Made by a program: the position numbers and the translations under genes. Positions 34,951 to 47,730 of a stretch of DNA of 64,000 nucleotides are shown here, one piece after another (the stretch's first letter is position 1; the number at the start of each line of letters is the position of its first letter). This DNA is from Brachynemurus nebulosus (Eukaryota; Arthropoda; Insecta; Neuroptera; Myrmeleontidae): contig JAPWDM010000005.1 in assembly GCA_035578155.1 (NCBI GenBank), forward strand, positions 45,564,454-45,628,453. Reading direction: 5' to 3'. The notes under the pieces were generated by a model. The model was given only the letters and a program-made list of their open reading frames with translations, searched no databases and was not told the DNA's origin.

Positions 34951-35418
34951 GGCTAGCTAGAAAAACAAAATCGAACAGATCGGATCGAACATAACGTTTT
35001 TTTTTCTTTGTTTTCTTGTTTTGAGTTGCAAACGCTAGTACTATAGCTAAACACGCTTCTTCCATAATAATAACAATTCCAAAATTTAATTAATTTAAAA
35101 ATTCCGAAAAATTAAATTTGACAGTTTGTTTTAAAATACAGAAGAAAATAATGATAGTGTACGGTATCATAAAAATACTGAAGTAATAAAAATAATGATT
35201 CATTATTTTTATCAGTAAATACTGACAGTATTACTGATAGTGTAAAGGCAGCCTAAGACGTTTTGTGGCGGTTTTTGTTCCAGAAAATTGATTACCTAGT
35301 TAAGTTATAACAATTTTTCTAGGTTTTTTTTCGTTATTTTATGATCTTGATAGTAAAGTCTGATCCCAGTATGCTTATATAATTTACTGAAATAAATCAA
35401 TGTTTTTAAGTGCATGTA

Positions 35419-35648
35419 GGGTAAAAGCCCCCTTTGTGGAACGGTATCTAATTATGAACATTTACATATTAATGAAGTTATTTCTGAAAGAAACGTCTGG
35501 TAACAAAAATTATTATTAATAGAATGATTGTTTTTCAATTTAAATTCACCTCGCATTTAAAGTTTCCTTACTTAATTAAAGAAATAAATATGTAAATGTC
35601 AAAACTGTTCCAGTATTAGATACCGTTCCACAAAGGGAGCTTTTACCC
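35419..35648. mobile_element. TA-flanked MITE, 230 bp
   Basis: GGGTAAAAGCCCCCTTTGTG pairs with the complementary right end over about 33 bp. TA lies directly outside both ends (35417-35418, 35649-35650), fitting a Tc1/mariner-type MITE. The interior (TTACATATTAATGAAGTTAT, then TTTCTGAAAGAAACG) is shared with 51136-51265. Confidence 0.85.
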
Positions 35649-35650
35649 TA

Positions 35651-36875
35651 CTTACCGGATTTTTTTTTGAAAAATATAATAGTTTGTAAAAAGAATTTGG
35701 CTAATTATTATTTCAATATCTTAAATATATGATTTACATTATAACATATATATTATAATAAAACGAAGATCTTTTTATTCATTTTTAGATATTTTTGAGA
35801 TCATAAAATATTTTTATTTATTTATTAAAAAATGAAATAGTATTTCGATTTATTACATGTTCATGAACACAATATACAGTAAAAATAAACATAAGACGAA
35901 TGACACTATGTTACAGTAATTTCCCGCTAAAGCATGCAAATTTCCCGCTAAAATATTCATTAATTTAAATGTATTCTCCCAGATGGCGGTAATTGTGACA
36001 GTCTTGTCATAACTATATCGGTCACAAAACCGTTTTGTGACGGTCAAAAGTGGGTAAAACTACTCGTCACGAGACCAGTGCACATCTCTAAATATGGCCC
36101 TATTTTTGATAGGATTCTATATGTATATAATTTTTTCTATGAATTATGTGGACTGGTCGGCAAGTATGTAATTATCACAAATACGTAAAGATGGCTCTCT
36201 GTGTATTAAAATAAGTTATTAGACAAAGATAACAATTTTTAGAATCTGTTCCATTATTAATAATTTTAAGAAAAAACAGCGAAAGAAAGAGATAAATATA
36301 TACACGCTTCTATAAAATAGAAATAGAAAGAGAAATTTTTTTTTTATTGCAATTTTGTGTACAATCAAGTAAACTTGATTGTGCATTGGCCACCAAACCA
36401 TAGAATTCACAGGTACATGAAATACATACAATACATAGTCCTCTTGCGTATATTCAATATATGAATGTAAAACTCTATTATTATTTACCATTTGTTCTCT
36501 GATTTATTCTCTGATTTACCACTTCTCTCAAATTTTCGGTTACTCACCAATCTTATAATGTTCCGAACTTACACGAAGGTAGTTCGGAACATAAAAACAA
36601 AATTTAAAGTTTCTCCGGCGCTTACACCACAACATTATTTTGAAGCCAAATATATGCGAGAGTAACTCTGCATGAGAGTATAAGGAAATGTGTGATGTGA
36701 GAGTGTAATGAAATCTGTACCGGTCGAGAATGTATGTAGAAGAGCTGGTGATTAGTTGAGTATTGTTCAGTGATTAATATTTTATATTGTTCAAATTACA
36801 TATTTAATTTATCCACAACATTCTTTAATGTCATAATTATATTGTATTATTTAAACTTACACTATTTTTAACTAA
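35651..36875. other. no recognisable gene
   Basis: AT-rich. A 12-bp-stem hairpin, ATGTTCCGAACT/AGTTCGGAACAT, lies at about 36559-36594. Open stretches at 35853-36047 and 36219-36491 (minus) have no recognisable family. Confidence 0.5.
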
Positions 36876-36883
36876 GTATATAT

Positions 36884-37638
36884 TAGGGGCGTAGCTACCG
36901 CCATATCAGCCGTATCAATAATACGGGGCCCTCGGACTACAGAGGCCCCTAACGTGTGTAAGCAAAAATTAGTAAAATGTTATCCATAATGTCACTTAAT
37001 CTCGTGCTTCCCGGGAAAAAAACTTGTAAAAAACTGTCATACGTGCCTATAGAGTTTTCACTTCAGAAATGACAAAAGTCAAAAAAGCAATCTCTTTTTT
37101 TCCCGGGTTAATTGCTCTGAAAACATGCTTAAAATCTGAAATTCAAAAAGTTCATTCCACTAAGGACTCATGGAATTATTGCTGATAAAATTCAATAGCC
37201 TTGCATCCAGTTTTCCGGAGGTAATAACAGCATGCTTTCTATTCTTGACCCTTCCAGTTACAACCACAACAGTTGAAAGAAGTTTTTCAGAATTAAAACT
37301 GATAAAAAATTACCTAAGGACTTCGATGGGGCAGGAACGGCTATCAGACTTGTCACTATTGTTTATAGAGGTAGAAGTTTTAGGAAAACTGAAACCGTCT
37401 TCAGCTATAGATGATTTAATAAATCAATTTGCCGACAAAAAGGCAAGAAAAGTGTATATTTAATTTGAATTGTTTAGCTGGCTCAAATTCTAGAAGGAAG
37501 CGATAACTTGTAATCAATAAATATTTATTTTAATTTAATGCAAGCATTTTTGTTTCTTTTGTGAGAAATCTTTACCCTTCATTTGGGCCCCGCAATTAAT
37601 TTTGATACAGGGCCCCTCTAAGGCACGCTACGCCACTG
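36884..37638 (+). mobile_element. hAT deletion derivative, 8-bp TSD
   Basis: GTATATAT is repeated exactly at 36876-36883 and 37639-37646. The right end reads GCTACGCCACTG and the left end TAGGGGCGTAGC; the first base has probably mutated from C. Only the 3' end of the transposase gene survives inside. The AGGCCCCTAACG and GGGCCCC words near both ends are subterminal. Confidence 0.88.
37170..37463 (+). pseudogene. hAT transposase C-terminal (dimerisation) domain
   Basis: 97 codons ending in TAA. The segment LTLPVTTTTVERSFSELKLI at residues 27-46, followed by KNYLRTSMGQERLSDLSLL, is the hAT C-terminal dimerisation region. Wording and the FADKKARK tail fit the group annotated in insects as zinc-finger MYM-type protein 1-like. 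Full-length relatives are about 600-800 residues; the zinc finger and catalytic DDE core are absent. A stop lies three codons before the Met, so the start is merely the first ATG of a truncated frame. It sits within terminal repeats with an 8-bp duplication, so this is a mobile non-autonomous relic and not a host gene. Confidence 0.88.
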
Positions 37639-37798
37639 GTATATATACTAAAGGTCCAGGAGCATGTCATTACCAAGAAATTTTTTTTTCATGAATTTTT
37701 TCTTTAACAATAATAAAAATGAGTATACATATTACATACTCAAGCATTATTACTATTAAATTAATATTTTTGTTAACTAAAAATTAAATAACATAAAA

Positions 37799-38055
37799 AA
37801 GTTTTAAAAACCCACTACGAAAAGTCTAAAAAGTTACAAATAAAAATTCCTGCAATTCTAAATTTCATTATAACTTAGAAATTAGAATAAGCTAATTTTC
37901 ATTCGTCGTGTGTGACATTTAACTACAAAATACACGGCAAGAGATGTCACACACGACAAATGAAAATTAGCTTATTCTAAATTATAATGAAATTTATAAT
38001 TGCAGGAATTTTTATTTGTAACTTTTTAGACTTTTCGTCGTGGGTTTTTAAAACT
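37799..38055. mobile_element. fold-back element with duplicated end
   Basis: AGTTTTAAAAACCCACTACG on the left pairs with CGTCGTGGGTTTTTAAAACT on the right. The arms are over 100 bp and the loop about 30-40 bp. Bases 38060-38102 repeat the terminal ~40 bp once more (CTTTTTAGAGCTTTCTGTCG, then TAAGTTTTAAAA), so one end is duplicated in tandem. Confidence 0.85.
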
Positions 38056-38143
38056 TCTTTAACTGAAACTTTTTAGAGCTTTCTGTCGTAAGTTTTAAAA
38101 AAAAATTATTTTAAATCCACGTTTAAAGAAAAAAGTTTTGTTA

Positions 38144-38187
38144 TACGGAACACTATTTGCGCAAGTACAACTTGCACTTAACCGTTT
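38144..38187 (+). repeat. small dispersed repeat copy
   Basis: TACGGAACACTATTTGCGCA followed by AGTACAACTTGCACTTA. This is one of the clearest copies. It is followed by ACGGCTAAACCAATTTTCATC phrases (38300-38330), another example of the 'cgattttgatgaaa' type word. Confidence 0.65.
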
Positions 38188-38459
38188 TTCTCAAACCTGG
38201 CTAAAAACCATTTCGCAATTACCAGCCTTCAAAGTACCTTGTTAAAATCGTTCAACTTTCTTTTATCCTGGAAATCCTGAAATATCCTGGAATATCCTAG
38301 AAACGGCTAAACCAATTTTCATCAAACCAGGCTAAAAACCATCCCTGGATTACCAGCTCTTAAATAAAAAAAAAACCGCATTAAAATTGGTTAAGGCGTT
38401 TTGGAAATAAATGGCAACAGACACACACACACACACATCTCTTAGCTCAAACGCATATA

Positions 38460-41400
38460 CCTTCTCCGTTCCGTCGTGCGTAAATATAGCTTCATTATAC
38501 TTTCATTATTATTACCTTTCAATTAACAATCTATGGAAACCAAAATAAATCGAAATAAAGGATATAGTGAGGTTTCAGTGACGAAGTTTCAATGGCTCTG
38601 GCCAGGTTTCAATGGGTCCTTTTCCTAATACTGTGTTACTATGTGGCACGCAGTGTTTGAATAATCTGCTTTGTGAATCTTCCAAATCGGAATAGCTCTT
38701 CTATGTGGAATAGGAGCGCATGCTTCATCACGAAATTTGAATTTAAGACCACACGATCGAGGTAAAAACTTCTATGTCGTATTCATAGCCGATTTGAAGT
38801 AACATAAATATATTCTATAAATAGGTAGGACCTTATTGAACAAATAGCGATTATAGATGAACGTACGAAGCCAGTCACAGAAATGTGGGAAACAAACAAT
38901 AGTAAATTATTTTCAAATCGAGTTCAAGATTAATTGCCATCAGGTTAGAACCAAAATGAATAAGAAATTAAAGTATGTTGCAGTTTAATAACTCGGTTGA
39001 AGTATCCATAATCATTTGAATAATTTGTTTTAATTTTGTTTTAAAATTAAAACAATTAACCAAAAATTCAAACTCAGTCCAATTCTTTAAATCAATTTTT
39101 AATAAAAGTTGCCTATAACCCGTTTTAAAATAATGACCCGGTAACATCACAATAAAAATGCACAATCAAAAGTAAATACCTAAAACACTTAATCCATTTG
39201 ACGCCACTGTATTATTCATCCTGCTATTCTACAGGACAATACTATAATATTATACAGGACTATATTCCTTTATACCTACCTACTATTTAACTATATGCAT
39301 TTTCTCCGGTTTAGTACATGTTGTCCGTCTCTTTCATACATAGACACATTTATGTCTAGATTCACACCCCCTTCTTCCTGCCTCGCTCGTATCACCCTCG
39401 TCCTGTATTCCCATTCCCTCTTGTCACATTTCGAACTGATAACGTTTTAGCTCCTATCATAAATTATATGACACTGATACTACTATTTAAACTAAAGCTT
39501 TCTATACTCCTTTTTTATGTTTCTGTAAAAATGATCGCGTATTTAAGGGGTGAATATTTTTTGAGAGGTGGTGTATAAATTTTACTATTTTTATCCCGAG
39601 TGATTTTTAGCTTTTATTAGGCAAGAAAATTCAAAAGTTACGATTTAGTAAAAATTTTATTTTATTAGTTTTATTCAAATTCTCTAGTGCAATGGTGGGC
39701 AATCTTCGGCCAGTGAGCAAATTTTTAATCTTTGAACAGAGAAATCGTTTTCAGAGTGTATTGGCTTCGTGTTTAATATCTCACTGTCAGTTTAATAGCC
39801 ATGGAGCTGATTGCTGTAATTTTTAAATCATTTCATAGTTTGCCAGAAGTAACAAAGATCTGAGTAAAATAGATAATATGAAATATTTCTGCCATCAATT
39901 TATTGCTGCGATACTAAATAAGGGCTTTTCAAAAATGTAAAAAAAGTAAGAATCCTAAACAATAGGTACCATCTGGCCTCTGCCTCTTGTTCTAATAAAA
40001 GTGTTTTAGCTTTAAAGAAAAGAAAATGTAAGCGAGAAAACTTTTTCCCGTTGCGTTATATAACAATTTAATTTTTGGGTGAATTTTTATATTTTAGACT
40101 TTGTAACCGAAAATTCGCTATATTATACAGGATGCTGCGGCAAAGGCTTTCTGAGAATTGTAGCTAAATTAGGGATCCATATATCTGCCTCCATTATTTC
40201 TCTCTTCTAGGAAGCATATTCCAAAAATGTAAGTCCAAAAATGTAAATTAAAATACGATGAAATGATTTAGTTGATCACTTACGCAGATTTATTCTACAT
40301 ACCTAGATACTTTGCCTTAAATACAATGTATCAATGGCAAACACGATGATACCATTTACGGGAGCTCTTTTTTGCATTTTTAAAAATCTGAGCTCCGTTC
40401 TAGTTTTTTTTTTTTTTTTTCGCACAGTAGTAAACTATATAACATATTACTATCAATGACGATGAAATCATATACCGAAATTATCACCAGCTCCCTAGCT
40501 ATGATAACGAATCATTAAGAGATTCGTGCTACTGCAAAATTTTTTGATAAGCAATATCTCGACTCGCAGTGTGACCACTTCTGTTACACAGAAAGTCCTC
40601 AGTGCGTATCGTGCGTAACTCATGAAATTTATAAATTAAAAATTATAATACTTAGGCATTATTCAAGTACATTTTAAAATGAATTATTAATAAATAATCT
40701 AAGTAATTTTAAGTAAAAGAAAAAAAATTGGAAACAAAAAAAGAATTTTAGAGGAAATAGGGCATTAAAAATTTAGCATGTTATATTTGTTGTGTTTTTG
40801 TTTCCAATTTTAGTTTTTGTTAATCAATAATTAATTGTTAATTAATTAATTAATGTTTTGATTATTCATAAATAACCTAAATACTTTCCGTAAATTTTTT
40901 ATTTTGAATAATTTACAAAAGTTATTAACAACAAAGCAAATATAATGTTTTGAATTATCTTACTTAATATTAATTTGTAGGCCACTTAAGTTGCGTACAT
41001 TACGTCACGTCATAACTTTCTATAAATTAAACAATATAATTTTTAGGTGAAAATTTAATTTACTTTTTCATGGATTTTATATATTGCCGAATGTTTCCGA
41101 TCGGTATCCAGTTTCAAAATATGACAAAATAATTCATCAAATATACACAAAATTAGTATTCTGTCCATACATTGAGAGATCTCGTTACTAGGAAATTTTC
41201 GAAAAATCAGAAATACCTATTCTTTTACTTCAATAAGTATATAGCTTATAACTTTTAATTTTAATTATGATTACAAACTTTTCGTTCTGATTGGAAAATT
41301 CAAATTTCCGTAAGTCTAGTGCATTTTCTAAAATGATAACAATGAAAAGTATGGTAGGTAATCTTCATTATTTTTTTTTTATCAAACTGTAATATTAAGT

Positions 41401-41687
41401 TGATAAAGTAGAATTTGCGTGTAAATTACACAAATACATGTAGAATTCGGTACATGCTTCTACATATACACCAGTCAGTTTGGCTGTGAGGGATCATTAA
41501 AGGGATACGTTACTTACCCTTTAATGGCTCCAACATCCCTTGTTAGATTTTGATTAAAGATGTTGAAGATCAGATGAGTAGTTAAACATAACAATTTACT
41601 GTTGTGTATAGAGATAAAATATTGTTAGGAAAAGTTTACCAACAAAGTCCGAAATTGGGAGCTGCGAACTCAATGATTGAAATGTAC
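38460..41687. other. unassigned spacer
   Basis: No gene recognised. The segment 39330-39440 is GC-richer and non-repetitive within the window, but no frame resembles a known protein. A diverged 3' end fragment of the (TA)n-centred repeat lies at 40108-40155. An inverted word TAAAGGG/CCCTTTA occurs at 41498-41523. Confidence 0.45.
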
Positions 41688-42083
41688 TCATATACTAATA
41701 TTATAAATACGAAAATTTGTTTGTTTGTTTACTTATTTCACTTGCATACCTCACCAGTTTAATTCATCGATTTGAAACTTTACAGAGAGATAGCTGAGGA
41801 CGAAATAGGAAGCAGACTACTTTTTATCTCGGGAAAACATTAGATTTTTGTGAGGAAATATATTTAAAACATTATTTGTATCGCCATCTAGACCCAAACA
41901 CTAGAAACATTGCGTAGAAAAGACAGGAAATATCTCATTCCCGAGAGAAATTGTCTTTAGAACGAAACATTGGCTAGTTTTATCTGCGGAAAACATCCAG
42001 TTCCCAAGGTAAAATATATTTAATATTTGATTTGATGTTGTAATTTCAAATGCCACACGGACGAAGCCACGAAGAAAAGCTAA
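41688..42083 (+). mobile_element. Helitron-like repeat, degenerate
   Basis: Begins TCATATACTAATATTATAAA with TTTGTTTGTTTGTTT following, and ends CGGACGAAGCCACGAAG, then AAAAGCTAA. In many insects a related word pair (TACTAATATTATAAA ... ACGAAGTCGCGGG...CTAG) bounds non-autonomous elements. The end CTAA fits CTRR, but the flanking bases are not the expected A and T. Confidence 0.45.
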
Positions 42084-42131
42084 AAAGAAATAAAAACATT
42101 GGCAAGGAAAAACAAATTGTTGTAAAAATGT

Positions 42132-42170
42132 TTGCTAAGTGTGTATTACGCACGCATTAAATCAAGGTAC
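42132..42170 (-). repeat. small dispersed repeat copy
   Basis: GCTAAGTGTGTATTACGCAC followed by GCATTAAATCAAGG. It matches the 8031 and 33697 copies. Confidence 0.5.
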
Positions 42171-43749
42171 CTTAAGCTACCTTAACTGTTTTACAGCTTT
42201 GTAATAGTAAAAAACATAATCGTTCTAACGATATCCTGCTGGTTACATGAAACTTCTGCAATTACATACGAAAAATGAAAATTTTCTACATTTTCCAGTA
42301 TTTTTCTTTGATGATTTAGACTATAGAATTTTTTTGAAGATGTTTTCTAATACTGAAACAAACCTCAATACAAAATGTCATTTATTGAGAGTAATTTTCT
42401 CTTCTATTTTCTGAATTTACAAAAATTTGTTTGCCTGTATCTCTAATAGTTACAGACCCGAGTAAGTGTTTTTAACAGGTGCAACTATCTAAAATATCTT
42501 CAAATTTTTTGGATCAACACTTTAAAAACTGAAAGGGAAACAAGCTATTCGCAATTTTAAAGCTCAATATTATGCTCGTCTTATTTTACAAGCTCTTTCT
42601 AATGAAATCGCATACGATGTGGTACGTGAAAAAATTTTTTATCCCTTCTTTTCAGTATGGAAAAGTACGTCAAAAAATTAAGAAAAATATTTTTTCCTAT
42701 ATATTAATTGAGATTCTCACTTCTAACATGTTCCAAAGACGTATAGGAATTATGGAGATGTGACAAACGGACAGGGCGAACTTATAAGAGTTCAGAGAAT
42801 TTTTCTTCAGAATCCTAAAAAAGCCTTGAAATATTCTATCGAATCATAAAATCTCAATTATCTAAGATGATAAAAGCCCGGGTACAATTTATTGAAACAT
42901 ACCTACCAGCAATTCAGTATAAACCGATTTCGGATATTGACATTTAATAAAGACTATATCTATACAATATGATTTTATATTGTAATTTTATTGACGTCAT
43001 CAAAGCGTGAGGTAATAAACATTCTTCAACCAAAAATATCATATTTTAAGATTTTACGACCAATATTATGGCAACATAATTCTATACATATATTATATAC
43101 TTTTGTTCAAAAAAAATATCATGGTAATTTCGGGCCAAACTACACCATTTTTGCATAGATTAAGTATCCCGACTGATTCCCATGAGATAAACCGGGAATA
43201 ATGAATCCAATTGTGGGCACACGACACCCATTTGACATTTTGACATCCTGATACAGATTGATTGGTCTATTTATGTGCTTCTTTTTTTTATTCCAGTTTA
43301 GTTTAGCATAATCCTAAAACAAATATTATAAATTTAAATTTGATCCCCCAACAAATCAGTTTCCTTTCGACGCCAACTCGAAATCTAAGTGTATTGAAGA
43401 AGGTGTTAAGTCCAACACAAACTACGATACCCTCTCTAAGTGAACCAGAAATGAAATGAACCCTAAGTTTATTAACTTATGATATTGATACAATGAATGA
43501 GAATGCATGGTTACAAAACTTGTCCATTGATACTAACAAGAGGGATGAACTGAACTGAACGAAGGGATAAAATAACAGTTTTGTTTTGTAAATATATTTT
43601 GGCGCATTCATTCATACAAAATGTGTTAAAAAAGCATATGCTTTGACACGTGACCCTTTCAAAAAATAAAATTAAGCTACTGCGAGCTCTGTGTATTATT
43701 TTATTTCTAATTTTTTTTTTTTTTTTTTTGCTTATTGCTTAAAGTTAAT
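42171..43749. other. no recognisable feature
   Basis: AT-rich, with T-runs near 43280 and 43710-43730. Open stretches are short and without family resemblance. Confidence 0.5.
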
Positions 43750-43753
43750 TTAA

Positions 43754-44674
43754 CCCTAGCATCATACGTACACGTCAAAACGACGAACGAACTTCTCTAC
43801 CTGCTCCAATACTACAACTTGTCGGTACCTGCTTGCTGTGAGATTTCTGTTATCTAATTTATTTGTTGTTATAACACATAAGACGTATTTATTTTGTTTA
43901 TAGTCATTTTCGTTTTGTTTGTATTGAAATTGTGTCCGTCAAAAGGACGTCGATGTATGATTACGCGATGTACTTTTTAAGGATTTTGTACTTCACATAT
44001 AAAAGTTTTCCTAATTTTTCTAAAATTTATTAAAGATATGCATGTTATAATTAATTTATTCAATGATTATGATAATGTGAAAGATGATTACAGCTGTTTG
44101 ACTTATAGAGACGACATAATACTGTAGTTTTAATATATTGAATCGAAAACTAAAGAATGCGTTTCAAGTGACTTAATAAAAGATTAACAATTTATTTTGT
44201 GGAAAATATTTTAATTTTTATTATTTTTTGAGATCTTATTCGAAAAATTACTAACAAATTTTAGAAAATTTACAAATGTGCCTAATGGGGAAATAACTAC
44301 ATATCTATAGGAATATTTATGACTGAGAAATTTCACATTCTGTAAAGTCACACATGTCCACTGACTCATAATAGTTCATAAATTAATTATTTGAAACACA
44401 TGTTTTATGATACAATTGATGTATTTATCTATTTTTTAATTTTAATAATGAAATTATGCTTTGATAAAAAGATTAAAAAAATTAATAAATATTTACGTTA
44501 AGAAATCTTTCCAAATCCAATTTTTTTAAATATTTTGTTCGCTTTTGTAGTATTGTTATGTAAAAAAAATGTTTTTTGCAAATAAACTCTAAGACTCTCC
44601 GTAAAAAGTCCATCCGTCAAAACGACGTCGATGTATGATTAACGTTTCTCGTAGACCAACGTATGATTCTAGGG
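43754..44674 (+). mobile_element. piggyBac-type MITE, copy D (longest)
   Basis: TTAA lies at 43750-43753 and 44675-44678. It begins CCCTAGCATCATACGT and ends ACGTATGATTCTAGGG. At 921 bp it includes the segment missing from copy A. Palindromic subterminal words (GACGTCGATGTATGATTACG, and its counterpart near the right end) could bind transposase. No transposase frame is present. Confidence 0.93.
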
Positions 44675-44678
44675 TTAA

Positions 44679-45310
44679 AATTCTTAAATCAACTAATAAC
44701 ACAGTTGTTTGTTCCAACTAAACAATTAAGTATATTTTGATTCAGTGATTATTTAAAAAAAAAATCTAAAATAATCATTTTTAATTAGGTGTTCTCTTAC
44801 CTTGGCATAATTAAAGGCTTGTTTCAACAAAAACTAAAATTTCCAATTCAAGTGAATACAGTATTTTAAATTCGATAATGCCATTCGAAGGTCAATCGAA
44901 TTCAATTCAAAATTTTAATTCGGTATCTAGTGTATCTAAATTTCTCTGTTATTCTGTCAACAAACGGTGTATTTTCAATAACAAGACCGTTGGTCCTTTG
45001 GTCTTTTTCTAATTCAAAATTTAGTAAATATAAAAATTCTCCCAAATCAGATGAATTATCACTAAATGATAAATATTAAAACATAGAAGTTCTGAAAAAA
45101 ACGCTTAAATTTTTATTATTTTACGCTAATACCGTCAGTTGGAGTCAAAACTCGGAAGATTTTTTCAGTTTTTTGGCAATGAATTGTTTACAGTTAATCT
45201 AAAAAATTCTAAAAAAAATTATTTAAATGCTTTAATATCACGAACATAAGGGTTAGTAATAAAAATGTCAAAATTGCGATACTGGAACTTTTTTTTTTTA
45301 GTTATATTGT
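44679..45310. other. no recognisable feature
   Basis: AT-rich spacer. Confidence 0.5.
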
Positions 45311-46084
45311 GCCCGGATTCGTCCCTATGTGTGGGGTGAATCCGGACAGTGCTTTTTTTTGCAATAAGTATAAATCGCATATTCAGTCATGCATATGAGT
45401 GAAATCGGATATAAAAAGATAAAAATAGCTGAATTTTCAATCTGGAAATTCGCTAAAATAAATATCTGCATTAGCGAATGACTTTTGATGGGTGAAATAA
45501 AACATTTTGGATTTAAATAAATTTTATTTCGATTTGCCTTTGAGTCTGTCATGAAAGGTTGATTTGGGAGCATGGAAATATTCAGCAACTTGTCTGAGCG
45601 ATTTTCTTTTATTTTTAATACCGTAAAAATACCTCCCCAGTTGTTGAGATTCTGTCGAAAAGTGCCGATTCTATATTACCTAGTTCATGTAATTTATACC
45701 CACTTTCTTTTTATATTGACGCACCATGGTGTCTGGATTCGCCTCACCTATAGACAATTTTTTCTTAATTAATTTATCAAGAAAAAAAAACTAAGTACAA
45801 TACAACTTTCATTTATTATATATGTATATATATTGTCAACAAAACACCAATCATTTTGTTGCTAGTCCCTACCTTATATATATAATTGTTTTTAGTCGAA
45901 TTTTCTCCGAAAAATTAGACTTATACAGTCTATACGATAAGAGCTGCGAGAGGCGAGAGTAGGGGCGCTATCCGTTTTCGGACCCGTAGAACACGAATAT
46001 GTAGAAAAAAAAATGTCTGATATATATATATATATATTTTCCCGCCACCTTTTAATTTGTGTAGGGCCCCCCTATGGAAGTTAA

Positions 46085-46860
46085 GAGATGAAATTTGGTA
46101 AATGGGGCTCATTTTCGAGGCACCTCATACTGTCAAAGTGGGGTCAAATTTTGGGCAAATTTTTTTTCTGACCCGACCTTTAAAGGGGTGGTGGGGGGCG
46201 GAAAAGCAATAAAACTTTTTCAAACCGGTTTTAAATAATGTTTCGGTCAATTATCTACAACATATCCAAAATTCAGCTTCCTAGGATGATATGGTGGGAG
46301 TAGAGGGGGGAAAAACGATTTTCGCTGGATCTAACAGGCCCCCAGCCCCCCAGAATTAACGTAGAGGGTTGAAATTTGGTGTGTTGATAAAGTTCGTACC
46401 TAGGTTGTGCTTTTTGGAGGTTTTAATATTTTACCCCCACCCCCCTCATTATTAAGCTACAATTTCATGCATTTTCGACGTTTTCGAAGTTTGTACCACT
46501 CGCACAGGTCACCCAAATAAACCTAGAGGCCTGAAATTTTGCATTCGGATTGAGTTAGTATCAAGGGGGTGCCTTTTGGGGGTCTCGACTTTTAACCCCT
46601 ATCCGCACCATTTTTATACCCAAAAGAACATGATTTTTCTTGTTTTTTAACAGTTTCGTTCGGGTCAAAATCTCCCCAAATAAACCTAGAGGGCTGAAAT
46701 TTGGTGTACAGGTTAAGCTAATAGCCCGACACTGTTTTTTGGAGGTTTCAACTTTTAACCCTTACCCCCACGATTTTGACGCCAATATTTCCTTAATTTT
46801 TTTGCTTGTTTTCTAACACGTAGGGAGTCCGCATCACTTTTCCCCCCACTTCTCCCATTT
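46085..46860 (+). repeat. degenerate ~160-bp tandem repeats with C/G-run words
   Basis: The phrase AACCTAGAGGSCTGAAATTT with variants recurs at about 46352, 46518 and 46677, spacing 166 and 159 bp. A fourth, weaker GAGATGAAATTTGG unit is at about 46085. Each unit goes on with a GGTTTTAAYTTTTAACCCC-like phrase and a C-run. Unlike the surroundings, this block has long C and G runs. No open frame follows the period. Confidence 0.75.
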
Positions 46861-47173
46861 TTACATCGGAATTGAATGCTATTGTTAAATGTGTTTTAAA
46901 AGCATTATGTTTATTCTAAATACAAGTAGGCGAATAGTAATTTTCAAAAATTTAAAAAAAAGTGAACTTACTTTTATGACAAATGAAATACATACATATT
47001 AAGTAATTTAAAAATGTTATTAAAGTCACTGTTTATTTATAAATTAGGAATTTTGGATTTCTAGTATTTATAAAATAGAAATTTTGGATTTTTTTGGAAA
47101 GAAAAAATATCTTTATAAAGGCCTTCCAGTTTACTATTGAAGGTCCTTTTTTAATATTTAAAACTAAAACATA

Positions 47174-47300
47174 AAGGCAATTAGCGGATAAACATGGGCA
47201 GGAATGTCCTTGTACAAATTGTGTTGGCTTTTTTTCTGCTACCTGTTTTCGGCACAAAATTGAAATTTACTGAGATACAACCCTTAAATACTTAAAACCA
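47174..47300 (+). repeat. dispersed repeat shared with 14297-14430
   Basis: Same order of words as the other copy: GGCAATTAGCGGATAAACAT, AATTGTGTTGGC, CTGCTACCTG, TTTACTGAG, CAACCCTTAAA. Confidence 0.65.
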
Positions 47301-47730
47301 TTTTTTAAAGCCTCGATCAGCCGAACACTCATCAGCAGTTTTGAAACCAACAAAATGACAATTCGGTTGTAGACTTTCAATCACATTTCGCTTGTAGACA
47401 TTCAATACCGAAGATGAAGGGGAAAATTCGACTACCGTGATGGGGCCCCGCTGCTCACGGCGTTTTTTCTTTTTTTTTTTTTTTGTACAGTAGTTTCTTT
47501 ATAAGATTTCAAAATGCGCGTTATATTTAAAAATTATAAAAGACGTGCCTGTAAAATAACAAAATATAAAGATGCCCAGGTTCACCGCTTTTCCTCAACG
47601 ACTACCTTCATAACTGACGAAATTCAGTAACACAGATTGATCTATGACTTCGTGCGATCATAACACTGACGAAGAAATATCGAGAGGCAATTTTGTCCGG
47701 ATTCACCCCTACTGTCCGGATTCGTCCCAA

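Larger units (their letters stand above)
45333..47709. mobile_element. candidate TIR element (GGGGTGAATCCGGACA)
   Basis: GGGGTGAATCCGGACA at 45333-45348 pairs with TGTCCGGATTCACCCC at 47694-47709. Just outside both ends lies a direct repeat GGATTCGTCCC (45315-45325, 47718-47728), itself similar to the terminus. The interior holds the three-unit repeat at 46200-46860 and the segment shared with 14297-14430. No transposase is seen. The large size and mixed contents suggest nested insertions. Confidence 0.55.

Noticed and set aside
41498..41523. Short hairpin TAAAGGG...CCCTTTA as a terminator
   Set aside because: A 7-bp stem in AT-rich eukaryotic DNA is expected by chance and has no adjacent gene.
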